A stretch of 64,000 nt of DNA from NCBI RefSeq assembly GCF_900100945.1, contig NZ_FNCG01000001.1, positions 620,001 through 684,000 on the forward strand, read 5' to 3'. Each line of letters starts with the position of its first letter. Position 1 is the first letter of the stretch. This document shows positions 44,059-52,439 of the stretch, piece by piece. Both the position numbers and the translations under genes were made by a program. This DNA comes from Mucilaginibacter gossypii. GTDB taxonomy: Bacteria > Bacteroidota > Bacteroidia > Sphingobacteriales > Sphingobacteriaceae. The notes under the pieces were generated by a model that did not search any database, had not been told where the DNA came from, and was given only the letters and a program-made list of their open reading frames with translations.

Positions 44059-46281
44059 ATGAGCAAATTCAAATATCTGTGGCTGTTTACCCTGGCTTCA
44101 GTTCTTTACTGCTTCCCATTCGCATCGCTCGCACAGCAAGTAGATCGGTCGGGTGACGCGCTAATGGTTAGAAGCGAAGGGTCCGCCGTCACTATCAACC
44201 AAAAAACAGGGCGTTTGGATTTTAAATTTGGCAATGGCGTTACGATTGATAACGCCATTGCCTATGTAAGGGAATTATCTTCCGGATATTTGGCGACGAC
44301 TGACTGCCAGTTGCACCAGGTAAGCACTGATACGTTCAGCAATGCCGCCGGCAAAGGTATACGGCTGACGATACGACACTCCGGAAATGCGGCCCGAATT
44401 ACCTTGTTGCAGCAGTTGCTGATCTATACCGATCACCCCTACATTTTTGCTAATCTTACTGCCATTAAAGGAGACGGTACGGATGAAGAAATGGAAACCC
44501 GTGAGATCTGCGCGTTGGCTGTTTTACCAAAAGAAAAGGCCCTGCTTGTGCAGCCGGGCGCCGAGCCGCGTTTGCTCGACGTTCCGTTTGACAACGATAA
44601 CTGGACGCATATTCTGGAACGACGCTGGGAACCCGGGAAACCTGCATTCAACGGCATAACCTACGAGTTTTCTTCAGTTTACGACAACAATAGTTTTTCA
44701 GGTATCGTCTTTGGCAGTCTGAGCCACGACTTCTGGAAAACCGGTATTGCATATCATTCAGGTAAGACTACGGGTCAGGTCGATTCACTATCTGTTACCG
44801 ACGGCGTAGCAACCCCCGATAATTCTGCATTAAGACCAGAGTATGGGGGCAACGACGGAACCCACGATCATGCAGTGCATGGTACCGCTAAGGGGCCGTC
44901 AGTTCATTCGTCCGTGATTTTCCTTGCTGCGGGAGATGTCCGCAAAATTTTTATTGACTACGGCAATGCCAACGCTTTACTAAACGGCCGGCTGGACTGG
45001 AAAGGCGCAGCACCTTTTTATTGGAATAGTTTTGGTGTGGAAGGCGTGCTGGGTTATGAGGGGAAAATGATGCCGCGTGATATTCCCAAGATTTCAGATT
45101 TTATTGCAACGCTTGATCAGTTCAATAAATATTCAAGACCGGTTATGAGTATCGATTCTTATGATCAGGGTATATATACCACGAGTTTGCTGGCATCGTT
45201 CGGTAAATACATTGACAAGAAAAAACAGGATCTTGGCTTCTACTTTATACCCTTCGCCATGTGGACCTGGCGGAACAATACTGCAAATACTAAAATTCAG
45301 GGATCAGATTATAACCTTTCAGACGCGCTGCTCTCAGACGATCACGGCAACCCGATCTGGTATAAGGAAGGCGACTGGGGGTGCCTGGCGATGGATCCTA
45401 CACACCCTGCCGTTCGGCAGTACGTGATCTACCAGCTCAAAAAAGCTAAAGAGATCGGCGCAAAATTTTTGAAGATCGATTTCTTAACTGCCGGCGCACT
45501 TGAATCTACCCGTCGGTACAACTCGTCCGTTCGTTCCGGTCTTCAGGCTTACAATTACGGTATGAACATGTTGAAATCACTGGCGGATTCCATTCTGGGC
45601 AAAGACGTTTTTATAACTGAGGCAATTTCTCCCATGTTCCCCAGCCAGTATGCCCATGGCCGTTTTGTTTCTACGGATGTCTACTCCCATTTTAGGGACG
45701 ATCAGCCGGGTTTCCCGCATTATGGTAGTACAGAGGCATCCCTTGCCAGCGGGTCTCATCTCTGGTGGGTACAGGGAACACTTTGGCCGTATACCAACCT
45801 GGATGTGGCCATCATGAAGAATTTCCAGAAAAATCCTGATCTGACTGAAAAAGATATCCAGGTACGTCTGTATGCTATGATGAGCATGGGCAGTATACTT
45901 GGGGACGGCTCGGATTACCGGAATAAACTCGCGGCTGATCGCGCAGCAGTTTACCTGAACAACAAATACCTGTGCGCTTTCTTTAGTGCACCAAAGGCTT
46001 TTACACCAGTAAAGGTAGCTGACGGTGAGTCACTCGACCAGCAGATGGCATTTTTTCTGCCGGGTAAAGAAGTCTTGATCTCACAGTTCAACTTCAGTAA
46101 TTCCGCCGGCTATGACCAAATTTGGAAAAAGAAGGAGCTGGGTCTTACGAACACCGGTTACCTTATAAAAGATTTTCTGACGGATCATACAGTAGGCAAG
46201 ATCGAAAGCGGACAAGAAACTTTTTCTACCAGCGTACCTGCAGCAGATGCGAGAATGCTTAAACTGGTACCATCTAATTAA
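44059..46281 (+). CDS. Secreted alpha-galactosidase-like glycosidase (clan GH-D, GH36/GH27-like)
   Basis: Exported enzyme of 740 residues (signal peptide ending ASLAQ). A beta-sandwich N-terminal half is followed by a TIM barrel from about residue 310. The likely nucleophile is D474 in GAKFLKIDFLTAG, and the general acid is D540 in FVSTDVYSHFRDD. The 66-residue spacing is like that of GH36 enzymes. The final beta domain ends ADARMLKLVPSN. Retaining cleavage of terminal alpha-galactose is the usual clan reaction; other alpha-linked sugars cannot be excluded. It is the third gene of the SusC/SusD operon, with a 16-base gap, so it probably works on the glycan that this pair imports. Confidence 0.8.
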   Translation: MSKFKYLWLFTLASVLYCFPFASLAQQVDRSGDALMVRSEGSAVTINQKTGRLDFKFGNGVTIDNAIAYVRELSSGYLATTDCQLHQVSTDTFSNAAGKGIRLTIRHSGNAARITLLQQLLIYTDHPYIFANLTAIKGDGTDEEMETREICALAVLPKEKALLVQPGAEPRLLDVPFDNDNWTHILERRWEPGKPAFNGITYEFSSVYDNNSFSGIVFGSLSHDFWKTGIAYHSGKTTGQVDSLSVTDGVATPDNSALRPEYGGNDGTHDHAVHGTAKGPSVHSSVIFLAAGDVRKIFIDYGNANALLNGRLDWKGAAPFYWNSFGVEGVLGYEGKMMPRDIPKISDFIATLDQFNKYSRPVMSIDSYDQGIYTTSLLASFGKYIDKKKQDLGFYFIPFAMWTWRNNTANTKIQGSDYNLSDALLSDDHGNPIWYKEGDWGCLAMDPTHPAVRQYVIYQLKKAKEIGAKFLKIDFLTAGALESTRRYNSSVRSGLQAYNYGMNMLKSLADSILGKDVFITEAISPMFPSQYAHGRFVSTDVYSHFRDDQPGFPHYGSTEASLASGSHLWWVQGTLWPYTNLDVAIMKNFQKNPDLTEKDIQVRLYAMMSMGSILGDGSDYRNKLAADRAAVYLNNKYLCAFFSAPKAFTPVKVADGESLDQQMAFFLPGKEVLISQFNFSNSAGYDQIWKKKELGLTNTGYLIKDFLTDHTVGKIESGQETFSTSVPAADARMLKLVPSN

Positions 46282-46310
46282 TTTAAAACTACAATTATAA
46301 TATACCCGAT

Positions 46311-46535
46311 ATGGAAGTAAAAGCTTGGGCGGAACAAGTGACCATCCCGACCTATGGGATCGGACAACCGGAAAAAAATCCAATGTTTCTGGAGAAAGGG
46401 GTTTACCAGGGCAGTAGCGGTGTTGTTTATCCCCACCCGGTTGTCGAAAAAATATCTGATGAAAAAACGGATAAGGAATACACGGCAGTGTTTCTGAAAA
46501 ACGATTACCTGAAGATCATGGTTTTTTCACCGTAG
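46311..46535 (+). pseudogene. Truncated DUF5107 protein gene (5' fragment)
   Basis: A 74-codon frame 29 bases after the glycosidase gene. It reads VKAWAEQVTIPTYGIGQPEK and PMFLEKGVYQGSSGVVYPHP and FLKNDYLKIMVFSP, which is the N-terminus of DUF5107 (often TPR-containing) proteins of PULs. Full relatives continue after the VMI segment with LPELGGRI-type residues and are about 1000 residues long. Here the frame ends at once after MVFSP with TAG, and no continuation is found downstream. It is therefore the 5' end of a gene cut by deletion or rearrangement. It would have been the fourth gene of the operon. Confidence 0.75.
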
Positions 46536-46951
46536 CCATGATTTTATTTTACAAGAGTACGCTTTGTGTTTTCTTAAAGCCGTAAACTTACCTCTTATTG
46601 TTATCGTGTTAGGATGAATTTTTGTATTGGTTCAGCAAGCGATAACGTTCTACCAATTACCTGATTCAAAACTTGATTTATATAAAGCCTGTTTAATCAT
46701 TTTCTTTTCACAAATCGTGTTGCTGATTTTTAGTTTTTTGAGTATTTCATTTAAACTGGATAACTTCTTTTACCGGGCGCAGTGTGTTTCGTTCGACCTC
46801 CCTTTACAAGTTGACGGCAAAATTTAAAAATGCATAATTCATTCTGCTCATGAGTTCGATCTTGATGGTCAATGTCATCTAATTACAGCCTGATCGCAAC
46901 GAAGAGGCCCTGGCTTTGTACGGCATTTCAATAATGACTTCAGTATCGATG
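46536..46951. other. Intergenic stretch after the truncated DUF5107 gene
   Basis: About 415 bases. ATCATGG and CCATGAT pair at 46515-46534 with a T-rich tail, a weak terminator. Near 46900 a plus-strand frame reads NEEALALYGISIMTSVSMLL, possibly a membrane-helix remnant. No gene can be supported. Confidence 0.35.
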
Positions 46952-47662
46952 TTACTCTGGATCAGAGGTACGCCCATTATGCGGTGTGATTCCGGTCGCT
47001 ACTTTTTTAAGATCTTCCTTGCTGAGGATGGTTTTCTTTTCGTAGTGTTCCAAATGAAAGTTTTCCAATTTTTGTAAAAGATATTGCAGCGTGAATTTTT
47101 CGGCAAAGGTCAACCTGCCGGTGATGATCTGTCCCACATAGTTGGTATGTTCAAATACCTGGAACAATAATTTCTTGCCTTCGTCAGTAATGGCAATATG
47201 CTTACTTCTTTTATCCTTTTCATCGTCCCACTGCCTAACCAACCCTGACACAACCAAACGCCTGATCACTTCCGTACCAGAAGTTTTTTCCTGTAGATTA
47301 TGGCTGATAAGTTCACTTTTTGATAAGTGCGGGTGCGTTAATAAAATAGCCAGTGCCGTAAAATCCTCGGCGGTTTGCAAGGGCGTACCCTCCAGTGCTT
47401 TTTTAATATATGATTTGGCGTAACGACTCATGAAAACAAACAGGCGCCCGATGTTATTATCCAACTGATAAGCAATATCCAAAGCGGCGCTGTCATTATC
47501 ACCGAACCTAACTTCACTGCTATGATTATTAACGGCGGGATCGCCAACCTTATTCAAAAGAAAACCTGTAAAATCCTGCAAAGACACTTCCCGTCCCTGG
47601 TTTTCTTTTTCCAGTTCATCTACAAGATCGATCAGTTGATGAATGAGTTGGTATGATTTCAT
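46952..47662 (-). CDS. MarR-like winged-helix transcriptional regulator
   Basis: Regulator of 236 residues. The central part has YAKSYIKKALEGTPLQTAED, HPHLSKSELISHNLQEKTSG and RRLVVSGLVRQWDDEKDKRSKHIAITDEGKK, the helix-turn-helix and wing of the MarR family; the N-terminal 70 residues are an extra region. The frame begins at 47689, but the ATG at 47662 (MKSYQLIHQLIDLVDELEKE) gives a better N-terminus. It is the last gene of the minus-strand operon folE-SDR-flavin reductase-FAD oxidoreductase-MpaB-like, 36 bases after the last of these. It is likely to regulate this operon. Confidence 0.8.
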   Translation of the reverse strand: MKSYQLIHQLIDLVDELEKENQGREVSLQDFTGFLLNKVGDPAVNNHSSEVRFGDNDSAALDIAYQLDNNIGRLFVFMSRYAKSYIKKALEGTPLQTAEDFTALAILLTHPHLSKSELISHNLQEKTSGTEVIRRLVVSGLVRQWDDEKDKRSKHIAITDEGKKLLFQVFEHTNYVGQIITGRLTFAEKFTLQYLLQKLENFHLEHYEKKTILSKEDLKKVATGITPHNGRTSDPE

Positions 47663-47698
47663 GTTTTTATAAATTAAGCATGCCGGCAATTTTCAAAA

Positions 47699-48766
47699 TT
47701 AGTTTCTTTTAACGAGTGCTGGGTTTTGCGTCTTGAAGGTAGCATAGGCAATCTGGTAATTTTTCTTGGCATCTCCCTGCGGCTTAATGCTTTTAAACAG
47801 GTTCAACGTTTTGATCAGGGTTAGTTTATAAGCAGGCAGTTCGGGGGCGTCGATCGCCAGCATATCGGCCATTTCTTTTCCAAGCAGGTAACGCATCAAG
47901 CCCAGTATATCGTTGGCCGTGGCCTTACTTTTATTAACGGAAAGGATATGAGCGGTCAGCGATCTGGTTAATTCCTGTCCATGTGCAGAAACAGCGAACT
48001 GCCTTCGTTTAATAATGTTATCAAGTTGCTGCGCCATTTTAGAGTTTTCAGGGATCAGATCTTCATCTAATCCCGACAGATAACCTACTACTCCCCATAT
48101 GTGCATAAACGCCGCCTGATCATCCTGGCTTACGCTGTAACCGAGCATTCGTAACCCGCGAATAACGATCAGTGAAAATGACAGGTTTGTTCCGGCCATG
48201 TCTTCCTGGTTGATCGGTAATCCCCAGCTATCATCCCATTTACCGCTTTGCAGTGTGTAGTAACGAACGGCAGCGTGCATGATCCGCACTTTTAAAATTT
48301 CTTCATAAGCGTTTCCGTTTTTACCGAAAGCATCCGGCCCCATAACCTCCCAAACAAACACAGCGGTATCATAAAGCCTTTTGGTAGTTTGTTTACGGAT
48401 CAGTTCGGACAAGTACAGCACCATCGCGCCATTGGCTGCATTATAACAATAGGGTAATGATAACAGCCCGAGTAAACTCATAATTATCTCCGAATGCCGG
48501 GCATAGAAAATAGCGCCGTTTCTCATCAGTAGTGGTTGCGCCCATATTGGCAGTTCCGTAGCTTTATCAATAAAGTCAATTTTTGGGAATAAATGCTGTA
48601 ATAATTTCAAATGGTCGGCACCTGATTGGCCACCCATCCAGTCCTGTAATTGCTTCTTCTTTACCGGATCGCTAAAAACATAATGTATAAACTCGTCCGC
48701 CCGTTTATCACCCAACAGCCGCTTGCGGTTTAAAAGTTCATTGCTATATAAATTATGGTTGATCAT
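47699..48766 (-). CDS. MpaB-like / rubber-oxygenase-type (DUF2236) oxygenase family protein
   Basis: Protein of 355 residues of the ER-bound oxygenase MpaB / latex-clearing-protein domain family (DUF2236). Recognisable segments are YARHSEIIMSLLGLLSLPYCY, LKVRIMHAAVRYYTLQSGKW and GLPINQEDMAGTNLSFSLIV, followed by IRGLRMLGY. Characterised members use a b-type heme to split C=C bonds in isoprenoid chains; histidines such as that in RIMHAAVR are candidate heme ligands. It overlaps the FAD oxidoreductase gene by 4 bases (ATGA), so translation is coupled. In an operon that has lost a carotenoid pathway, a polyene or isoprenoid substrate is attractive but unproven. Confidence 0.8.
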   Translation of the reverse strand: MINHNLYSNELLNRKRLLGDKRADEFIHYVFSDPVKKKQLQDWMGGQSGADHLKLLQHLFPKIDFIDKATELPIWAQPLLMRNGAIFYARHSEIIMSLLGLLSLPYCYNAANGAMVLYLSELIRKQTTKRLYDTAVFVWEVMGPDAFGKNGNAYEEILKVRIMHAAVRYYTLQSGKWDDSWGLPINQEDMAGTNLSFSLIVIRGLRMLGYSVSQDDQAAFMHIWGVVGYLSGLDEDLIPENSKMAQQLDNIIKRRQFAVSAHGQELTRSLTAHILSVNKSKATANDILGLMRYLLGKEMADMLAIDAPELPAYKLTLIKTLNLFKSIKPQGDAKKNYQIAYATFKTQNPALVKRN

Positions 48767-50013
48767 AAGCGCATGGTATTTATAATGCCCTCTGCAGCCA
48801 GCCTGCCGCTTTTCATCGCTGCATTAATTGAGCCATTCATCAAATAATCCCCGCAAATGAAGCATTGGTCATTTACCCGTATGGTTGTATAACCAGGTTC
48901 ATTAGTCACGTGGTCGTCATTCGGCAGCGCATAATCAATATGGTAGGTTTTTAAGTGTTTCCAGCTAACGGCTTCGGGATACCAGAATTTCAATTCGCTA
49001 ACCACATTTTCCTGTAGTTCATTTTGGTTCGCATTTGAATGGTCGCCTATTAACGATAATGAAATTAAAGTATCACCGCTTTCAGAATACCTGTTAGAAA
49101 TACGATCCAATACGGCAATGTTATTTACAATTTTTCCAGGTAACGTATTTAAAGCTATCAGGGGCTTTTCAAACGGTCGTTTCCTGGCGGTGAAATACAT
49201 ATTGCTTACAGAATGATGCTCAATGTTCGAATTTCTGTTGCTTATGGGAGAACGCAAAGGATCGGTAGCTATCAAAACAAAGTTAGCGTGATAGCTAAGC
49301 CCATCTGTTGTTGTTACCGAGCCTCCATTAACTACGGATACATTTTGATGGAATAAGAGTTCCTGCGGAGCAAGGCATTCGGCCAGTTGTTTAGGTATCA
49401 TGCCCATTCCTTTGGCTGGGATAGCGGCATCACCCTCGCTGAACATTTTAAAAACAAACTCAAACATTCTGCTGGAGGTACTTAAGCGGTCTTCGAGAAA
49501 TATCCCGGTCATAAAGGGCATGAAGAACTGGTTTACGATGGTTCCGCTGAAACCTTCTTTTTTTAGGTATTCTGTGGTGGTGATCTCTGGTTCTGAAAAA
49601 ATCTTGTCGATACTCTTACCGGCCAATTTTAGCTTTAATCGGAGCATGCGTAATTTATCAGTAAATGTAGCAGCTGAAGACAGCAAAGTGCTCATTGTTG
49701 AACCTGGCTGCCTGATCGGATCGCCTAAAATATTAGCGCCTTTTTTGTTCAAAATAATTGCGCCGGGATCGAATTTACAAAGGTCCAGCGCCTTATAATC
49801 CAATAGGTTTCTGGCCTCCGGATAAGCTGTTAAAAAAACCTGGAAACCCCGGTCGAGCAGGTAGCCATCCACCTCATCGGTTCGCACTCTACCACCTACT
49901 CCATCGGAGTGCTCCAAAACCAAGACCGATTTTTGAGCAGCCTTTAATATTTTGGCTGCTGTTAAACCGGCTATGCCTGCACCTACAACAATCACTTCCG
50001 CGTCTTTTTTCAT
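48763..50013 (-). CDS. FAD-dependent amine-oxidase/desaturase-type oxidoreductase
   Basis: Flavoprotein of 416 residues. The FAD motif is VIVVGAGIAGLTAAKIL and LVLEHSDGVGGRVRTDEVDG, the start of flavin amine oxidase/phytoene-desaturase-like proteins. The C-terminal FAD contact is GYTTIRVNDQCFICGDYLMN with SINAAMKSGRLAAEGI. It is shorter than CrtI and closer to protoporphyrinogen-oxidase-like proteins seen near bacterial carotenoid clusters. It starts 3 bases after the flavin reductase stop and overlaps the next gene by 4 bases. It is probably part of the same redox pathway. Substrate unknown. Confidence 0.87.
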   Translation of the reverse strand: MKKDAEVIVVGAGIAGLTAAKILKAAQKSVLVLEHSDGVGGRVRTDEVDGYLLDRGFQVFLTAYPEARNLLDYKALDLCKFDPGAIILNKKGANILGDPIRQPGSTMSTLLSSAATFTDKLRMLRLKLKLAGKSIDKIFSEPEITTTEYLKKEGFSGTIVNQFFMPFMTGIFLEDRLSTSSRMFEFVFKMFSEGDAAIPAKGMGMIPKQLAECLAPQELLFHQNVSVVNGGSVTTTDGLSYHANFVLIATDPLRSPISNRNSNIEHHSVSNMYFTARKRPFEKPLIALNTLPGKIVNNIAVLDRISNRYSESGDTLISLSLIGDHSNANQNELQENVVSELKFWYPEAVSWKHLKTYHIDYALPNDDHVTNEPGYTTIRVNDQCFICGDYLMNGSINAAMKSGRLAAEGIINTMRL

Positions 50014-50016
50014 GGC

Positions 50017-50673
50017 TTATGTATTGAAGCTGGTATTTGTATTTAATAAATGAGGTTCAACTCCAGGCTTGGCATAGGCGAGTTGCCCAACGGGTTGCGG
50101 TAGATAGTAGGTATCCAAACCGGCCACGGTCATGGTTCCAGCTTTACCGTGATCAACTGTTCCATCTGCCCCGATCAATCCATCTTCTGTTAGGATATGG
50201 ACTATTTCACCTATAACAATTGTTGTTCCGTTAACCTCCATATCAATCATCTCACGTAATTCCAGCCCTATGCGTACGTTGGATGCTTTCACAAAAGGTG
50301 CCTTAAATCCATTTGTATAATACTTTTTGAAATGACAGGTGTCAAACTCAGAAAAGCCGGAAGGATAACTTGCACTGGTTTGGTGCGCCTGCATGTACCA
50401 TTCTGGTAACACGTTATTGAGGGTATATTGTCCTGTTGATCTGATGTTACGCAGCGTATCATTGTGCTCACGTTCGGGTCGGATCACCATTCCGATAAGC
50501 GGCGGGTTCGCACCCAAATGGAAAACAGAACTGATGATACACAAGTTAGTGACACCGTCATTACTGGTTGTTCCCAAAAGATTCAAAGCCCGGTAGCCTA
50601 TCAAACTGTTGATCAGGCTTGTCCTGTATTGCTTTTCCAGCTGATAGATGTTTTCGCTTTTTATATCCTGCAT
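50017..50673 (-). CDS. Flavin reductase family protein (FMN-binding split barrel)
   Basis: Protein of 218 residues of the DIM6/NTAB flavin reductase family, which binds FMN and reduces flavins with NAD(P)H. Segments are SLIGYRALNLLGTTSNDGVT, SSVFHLGANPPLIGMVIRP and RSTGQYTLNNVLP, with the acceptor-side residues in GEIVHILTEDGLIGADGTVD. It lies one base after the SDR stop and is part of the folE operon. It may supply reduced flavin for the neighbouring flavoprotein or oxygenase, which is inference from context. Confidence 0.88.
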   Translation of the reverse strand: MQDIKSENIYQLEKQYRTSLINSLIGYRALNLLGTTSNDGVTNLCIISSVFHLGANPPLIGMVIRPEREHNDTLRNIRSTGQYTLNNVLPEWYMQAHQTSASYPSGFSEFDTCHFKKYYTNGFKAPFVKASNVRIGLELREMIDMEVNGTTIVIGEIVHILTEDGLIGADGTVDHGKAGTMTVAGLDTYYLPQPVGQLAYAKPGVEPHLLNTNTSFNT

Positions 50674-50674
50674 C

Positions 50675-51391
50675 TTAACTTGTTTTTAATTTACCTAAGC
50701 CGCCATCCATGCCGATAACCTGCCCCGTCATCCAGGTACTGTCATCCGATAATAAATAGGCGATAAGCCGACTGATATCTTCGGGTTGTCCTATTTTTCC
50801 TAAAGGATGACGTTTACCGGAGGCTTCCCGTTTTTCAGGGGTACTCAACAAGGCCTGAGCGAGTGGGGTGTCTGTTAATGAGGGGGCTACCACGTTAACC
50901 CTGACATGCTGGATAGCAAGCTCGGCTGCCAAAGAAAGCGCCATGCCTTCAACTGCGCCTTTGGCAGCTGCTATACTGGCATGGTAAGGCATGCCAGTTT
51001 TGGCGGCGACCGAACTGATCAGAACAATGGATGAACCTCCGGCATTTTTAATTGGTTTCATAGCCTGCCGGATCATACGTGCTGCACCTAAAACGTTCAG
51101 CTGGAAATCTTTCAAAAAATCTTCATCAGTTAACCTGCCGAACGGTTTCAGCGTAATGCTTCCGACCGAGTAAACCAACCCGTGCAGTTGCTCAGGAAGG
51201 AACAGCTCCATCGCATCCAAACTTTCTAAAACGTCTGCTTTTAAAAAATGTAAATCTTCCGGCCACTCGGCTGATGCCGATCTTGATACCGTATAAATAT
51301 TGGCGTTCTGCCGATGAAGCAGTTGAACTAATGATAAGCCAATGCCGGAACTGCCTCCGACCACCAGGATATTCTTTCCGTTGAAGTCCAT
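50675..51391 (-). CDS. Short-chain dehydrogenase/reductase (pteridine-reductase-like neighbour of folE)
   Basis: Classical SDR of 238 residues: NILVVGGSSGIGLSLVQLL (cofactor, residues 5-23), SVGSITLKPFG in the NNAG position, VLISSVAAKTGMPYHASIAA (here the usual YxxxK motif is not seen) and VRVNVVAPSLTDTPLAQAL. The expected Tyr of the active site is Tyr in PYHASIAAAK: the spacing Y-x6-K does not fit the usual Y-x3-K. The start overlaps the folE stop by one base (TAATG), so it is translationally coupled to folE. A role on a pterin made from FolE product is plausible. The unusual active site makes the activity uncertain. Confidence 0.82.
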   Translation of the reverse strand: MDFNGKNILVVGGSSGIGLSLVQLLHRQNANIYTVSRSASAEWPEDLHFLKADVLESLDAMELFLPEQLHGLVYSVGSITLKPFGRLTDEDFLKDFQLNVLGAARMIRQAMKPIKNAGGSSIVLISSVAAKTGMPYHASIAAAKGAVEGMALSLAAELAIQHVRVNVVAPSLTDTPLAQALLSTPEKREASGKRHPLGKIGQPEDISRLIAYLLSDDSTWMTGQVIGMDGGLGKLKTS

Positions 51392-52071
51392 TATCCGATA
51401 TACTTTAAAAATTCATTCTTGGTTTCAATATTTAGAAACTGCCCGCTGTATTCAGCTGTAAGCGTGGTACTGCCGGCGTCCCGGATACCACGGCTGGATA
51501 CGCAATGGTGATGCGCGTCTATAATTACCGCTACATCTTCCGTGCCTAACGCTTCTTTGAGCATATTGGCGATTTGCATGGTCAGCCTTTCCTGCACCTG
51601 TGGTCTTTGCGAACAGTACTGAACAATCCTGTTCAGTTTTGATAAACCGATTACCTGCCCATTGCTGATATAGGCAACGTGGGCTTTACCTACAATAGGT
51701 ACAAAATGGTGCTCACAGTTACTAAATACAGCAATATTCCGTTCCACCAGCATTTGATTGTAGTTGAATGGATTCTTGAATAAAGTGGGTTTGGGTTTGT
51801 TAGCAGGGTTAAGGCCGCTAAATATCTCCTTCACATACATTTTAGCTACCCGCTTAGGTGTGTCTCTCAAACTGTCATCTTCCAGGTCCATTCCCAAGGT
51901 TTCCATTATTGCGGCGAAATGTTTGGCGATAAGTTCCATTTTGGTATCGTCGTCCAGTTCAAATGCATCAGGCCGGAGTGGCGTGTCGAAAGCAGCGTTA
52001 TAATGATCTTGTTCCAGATCAGTTACTACCTGCGCTAAAGTTAAGTCGTTAACTGTTTCGTCTTTTATCAT
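51391..52071 (-). CDS. folE: GTP cyclohydrolase I
   Basis: Cytoplasmic zinc enzyme of 226 residues that turns GTP into 7,8-dihydroneopterin triphosphate, the start of folate and other pterin pathways. The core has LRDTPKRVAKMYVKEIFSGL, VFSNCEHHFVPIVGKAHVAY (Cys and His zinc ligands), SKLNRIVQYCSQRPQVQERL and IDAHHHCVSSRGIRDAGSTT (second Cys). It is first in the operon with an SDR, a flavin reductase, a FAD oxidoreductase and an MpaB-like protein. This suggests a special copy for a pterin other than the housekeeping folate route. A relic of a carotenoid cluster lies 34 bases upstream. Whether another folE exists elsewhere cannot be seen here. Confidence 0.96.
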   Translation of the reverse strand: MIKDETVNDLTLAQVVTDLEQDHYNAAFDTPLRPDAFELDDDTKMELIAKHFAAIMETLGMDLEDDSLRDTPKRVAKMYVKEIFSGLNPANKPKPTLFKNPFNYNQMLVERNIAVFSNCEHHFVPIVGKAHVAYISNGQVIGLSKLNRIVQYCSQRPQVQERLTMQIANMLKEALGTEDVAVIIDAHHHCVSSRGIRDAGSTTLTAEYSGQFLNIETKNEFLKYIG

Positions 52072-52104
52072 GAAGTCGTATTAGTATAAGTTAAATGGCG
52101 TTTA

Positions 52105-52321
52105 CTATATTATTGCCCTTCGCTGATTTTTAAGCCGGAAATAAAACCCTGTGTTTAAACCTGTATAGATCATTACATTTAGCAGGATCAGATTCATCCC
52201 ATAAAAAACATCCTCTACAGAAATGGTCAAGATACGTACGCCTATGATGTGTGCCCGGGTTATACCAAACTACCAGGTTTTCCAGGCCCGTGCCGGTCAG
52301 CAAACCATTATACAGTGACAC
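52105..52321 (-). pseudogene. C-terminal remnant of a lycopene cyclase (CrtY-type membrane domain)
   Basis: On the minus strand one frame reads SLYNGLLTGTGLENLVVWYN, then another frame (after a shift near 52262) continues HIIGVRILTISVEDVFYGMN and LILLNVMIYTGLN, ending at a TAG at 52105. Together these match the end of lycopene cyclase domain proteins, whose pattern is NGxLTG..PVVWYN, then IR..TIPVEDxFY.M. All of the protein before this point is missing. The upstream edge is joined directly to the start of a phytoene desaturase gene (52326-52439). It ends 34 bases before folE, as it would in an intact operon. Confidence 0.82.
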
Positions 52322-52325
52322 TATA

Positions 52326-52439
52326 TCAGGCTTTGACTAAATAGGCTGCTGCACTTAAACGAGAAAACCCAGAGCCAATCACCGCTACGGAAGATTTTTC
52401 GTCAGGGATAATATTATTGATAGGATTTGACTTTAACAT
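52326..52439 (-). pseudogene. N-terminal remnant of phytoene desaturase
   Basis: An ATG at 52439 opens 37 codons that end SVAVIGSGFSRLSAAAYLVKA and then TGA, followed in frame by YSVTV. Phytoene desaturases (CrtI) begin with VxVIGSGFSGLSAAAxLAKAG and YxVTVxE, so here the Gly after KA is a stop and the second Gly of the FAD motif is Arg. The rest of the gene is absent. Immediately beyond the VTVY position the sequence becomes the C-terminal part of lycopene cyclase. This is the front edge of a deletion that removed most of a carotenoid gene set. Confidence 0.82.

Noticed and set aside
46627..46827. Hydrophobic 66-codon frame between the DUF5107 fragment and the MarR gene
   Set aside because: No recognisable motif and no ATG at its start; probably chance.
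46850..46990. Membrane-protein remnant (NEEALALYGISIMTSVSMLL)
   Set aside because: Too short, no start or family match that I can defend.
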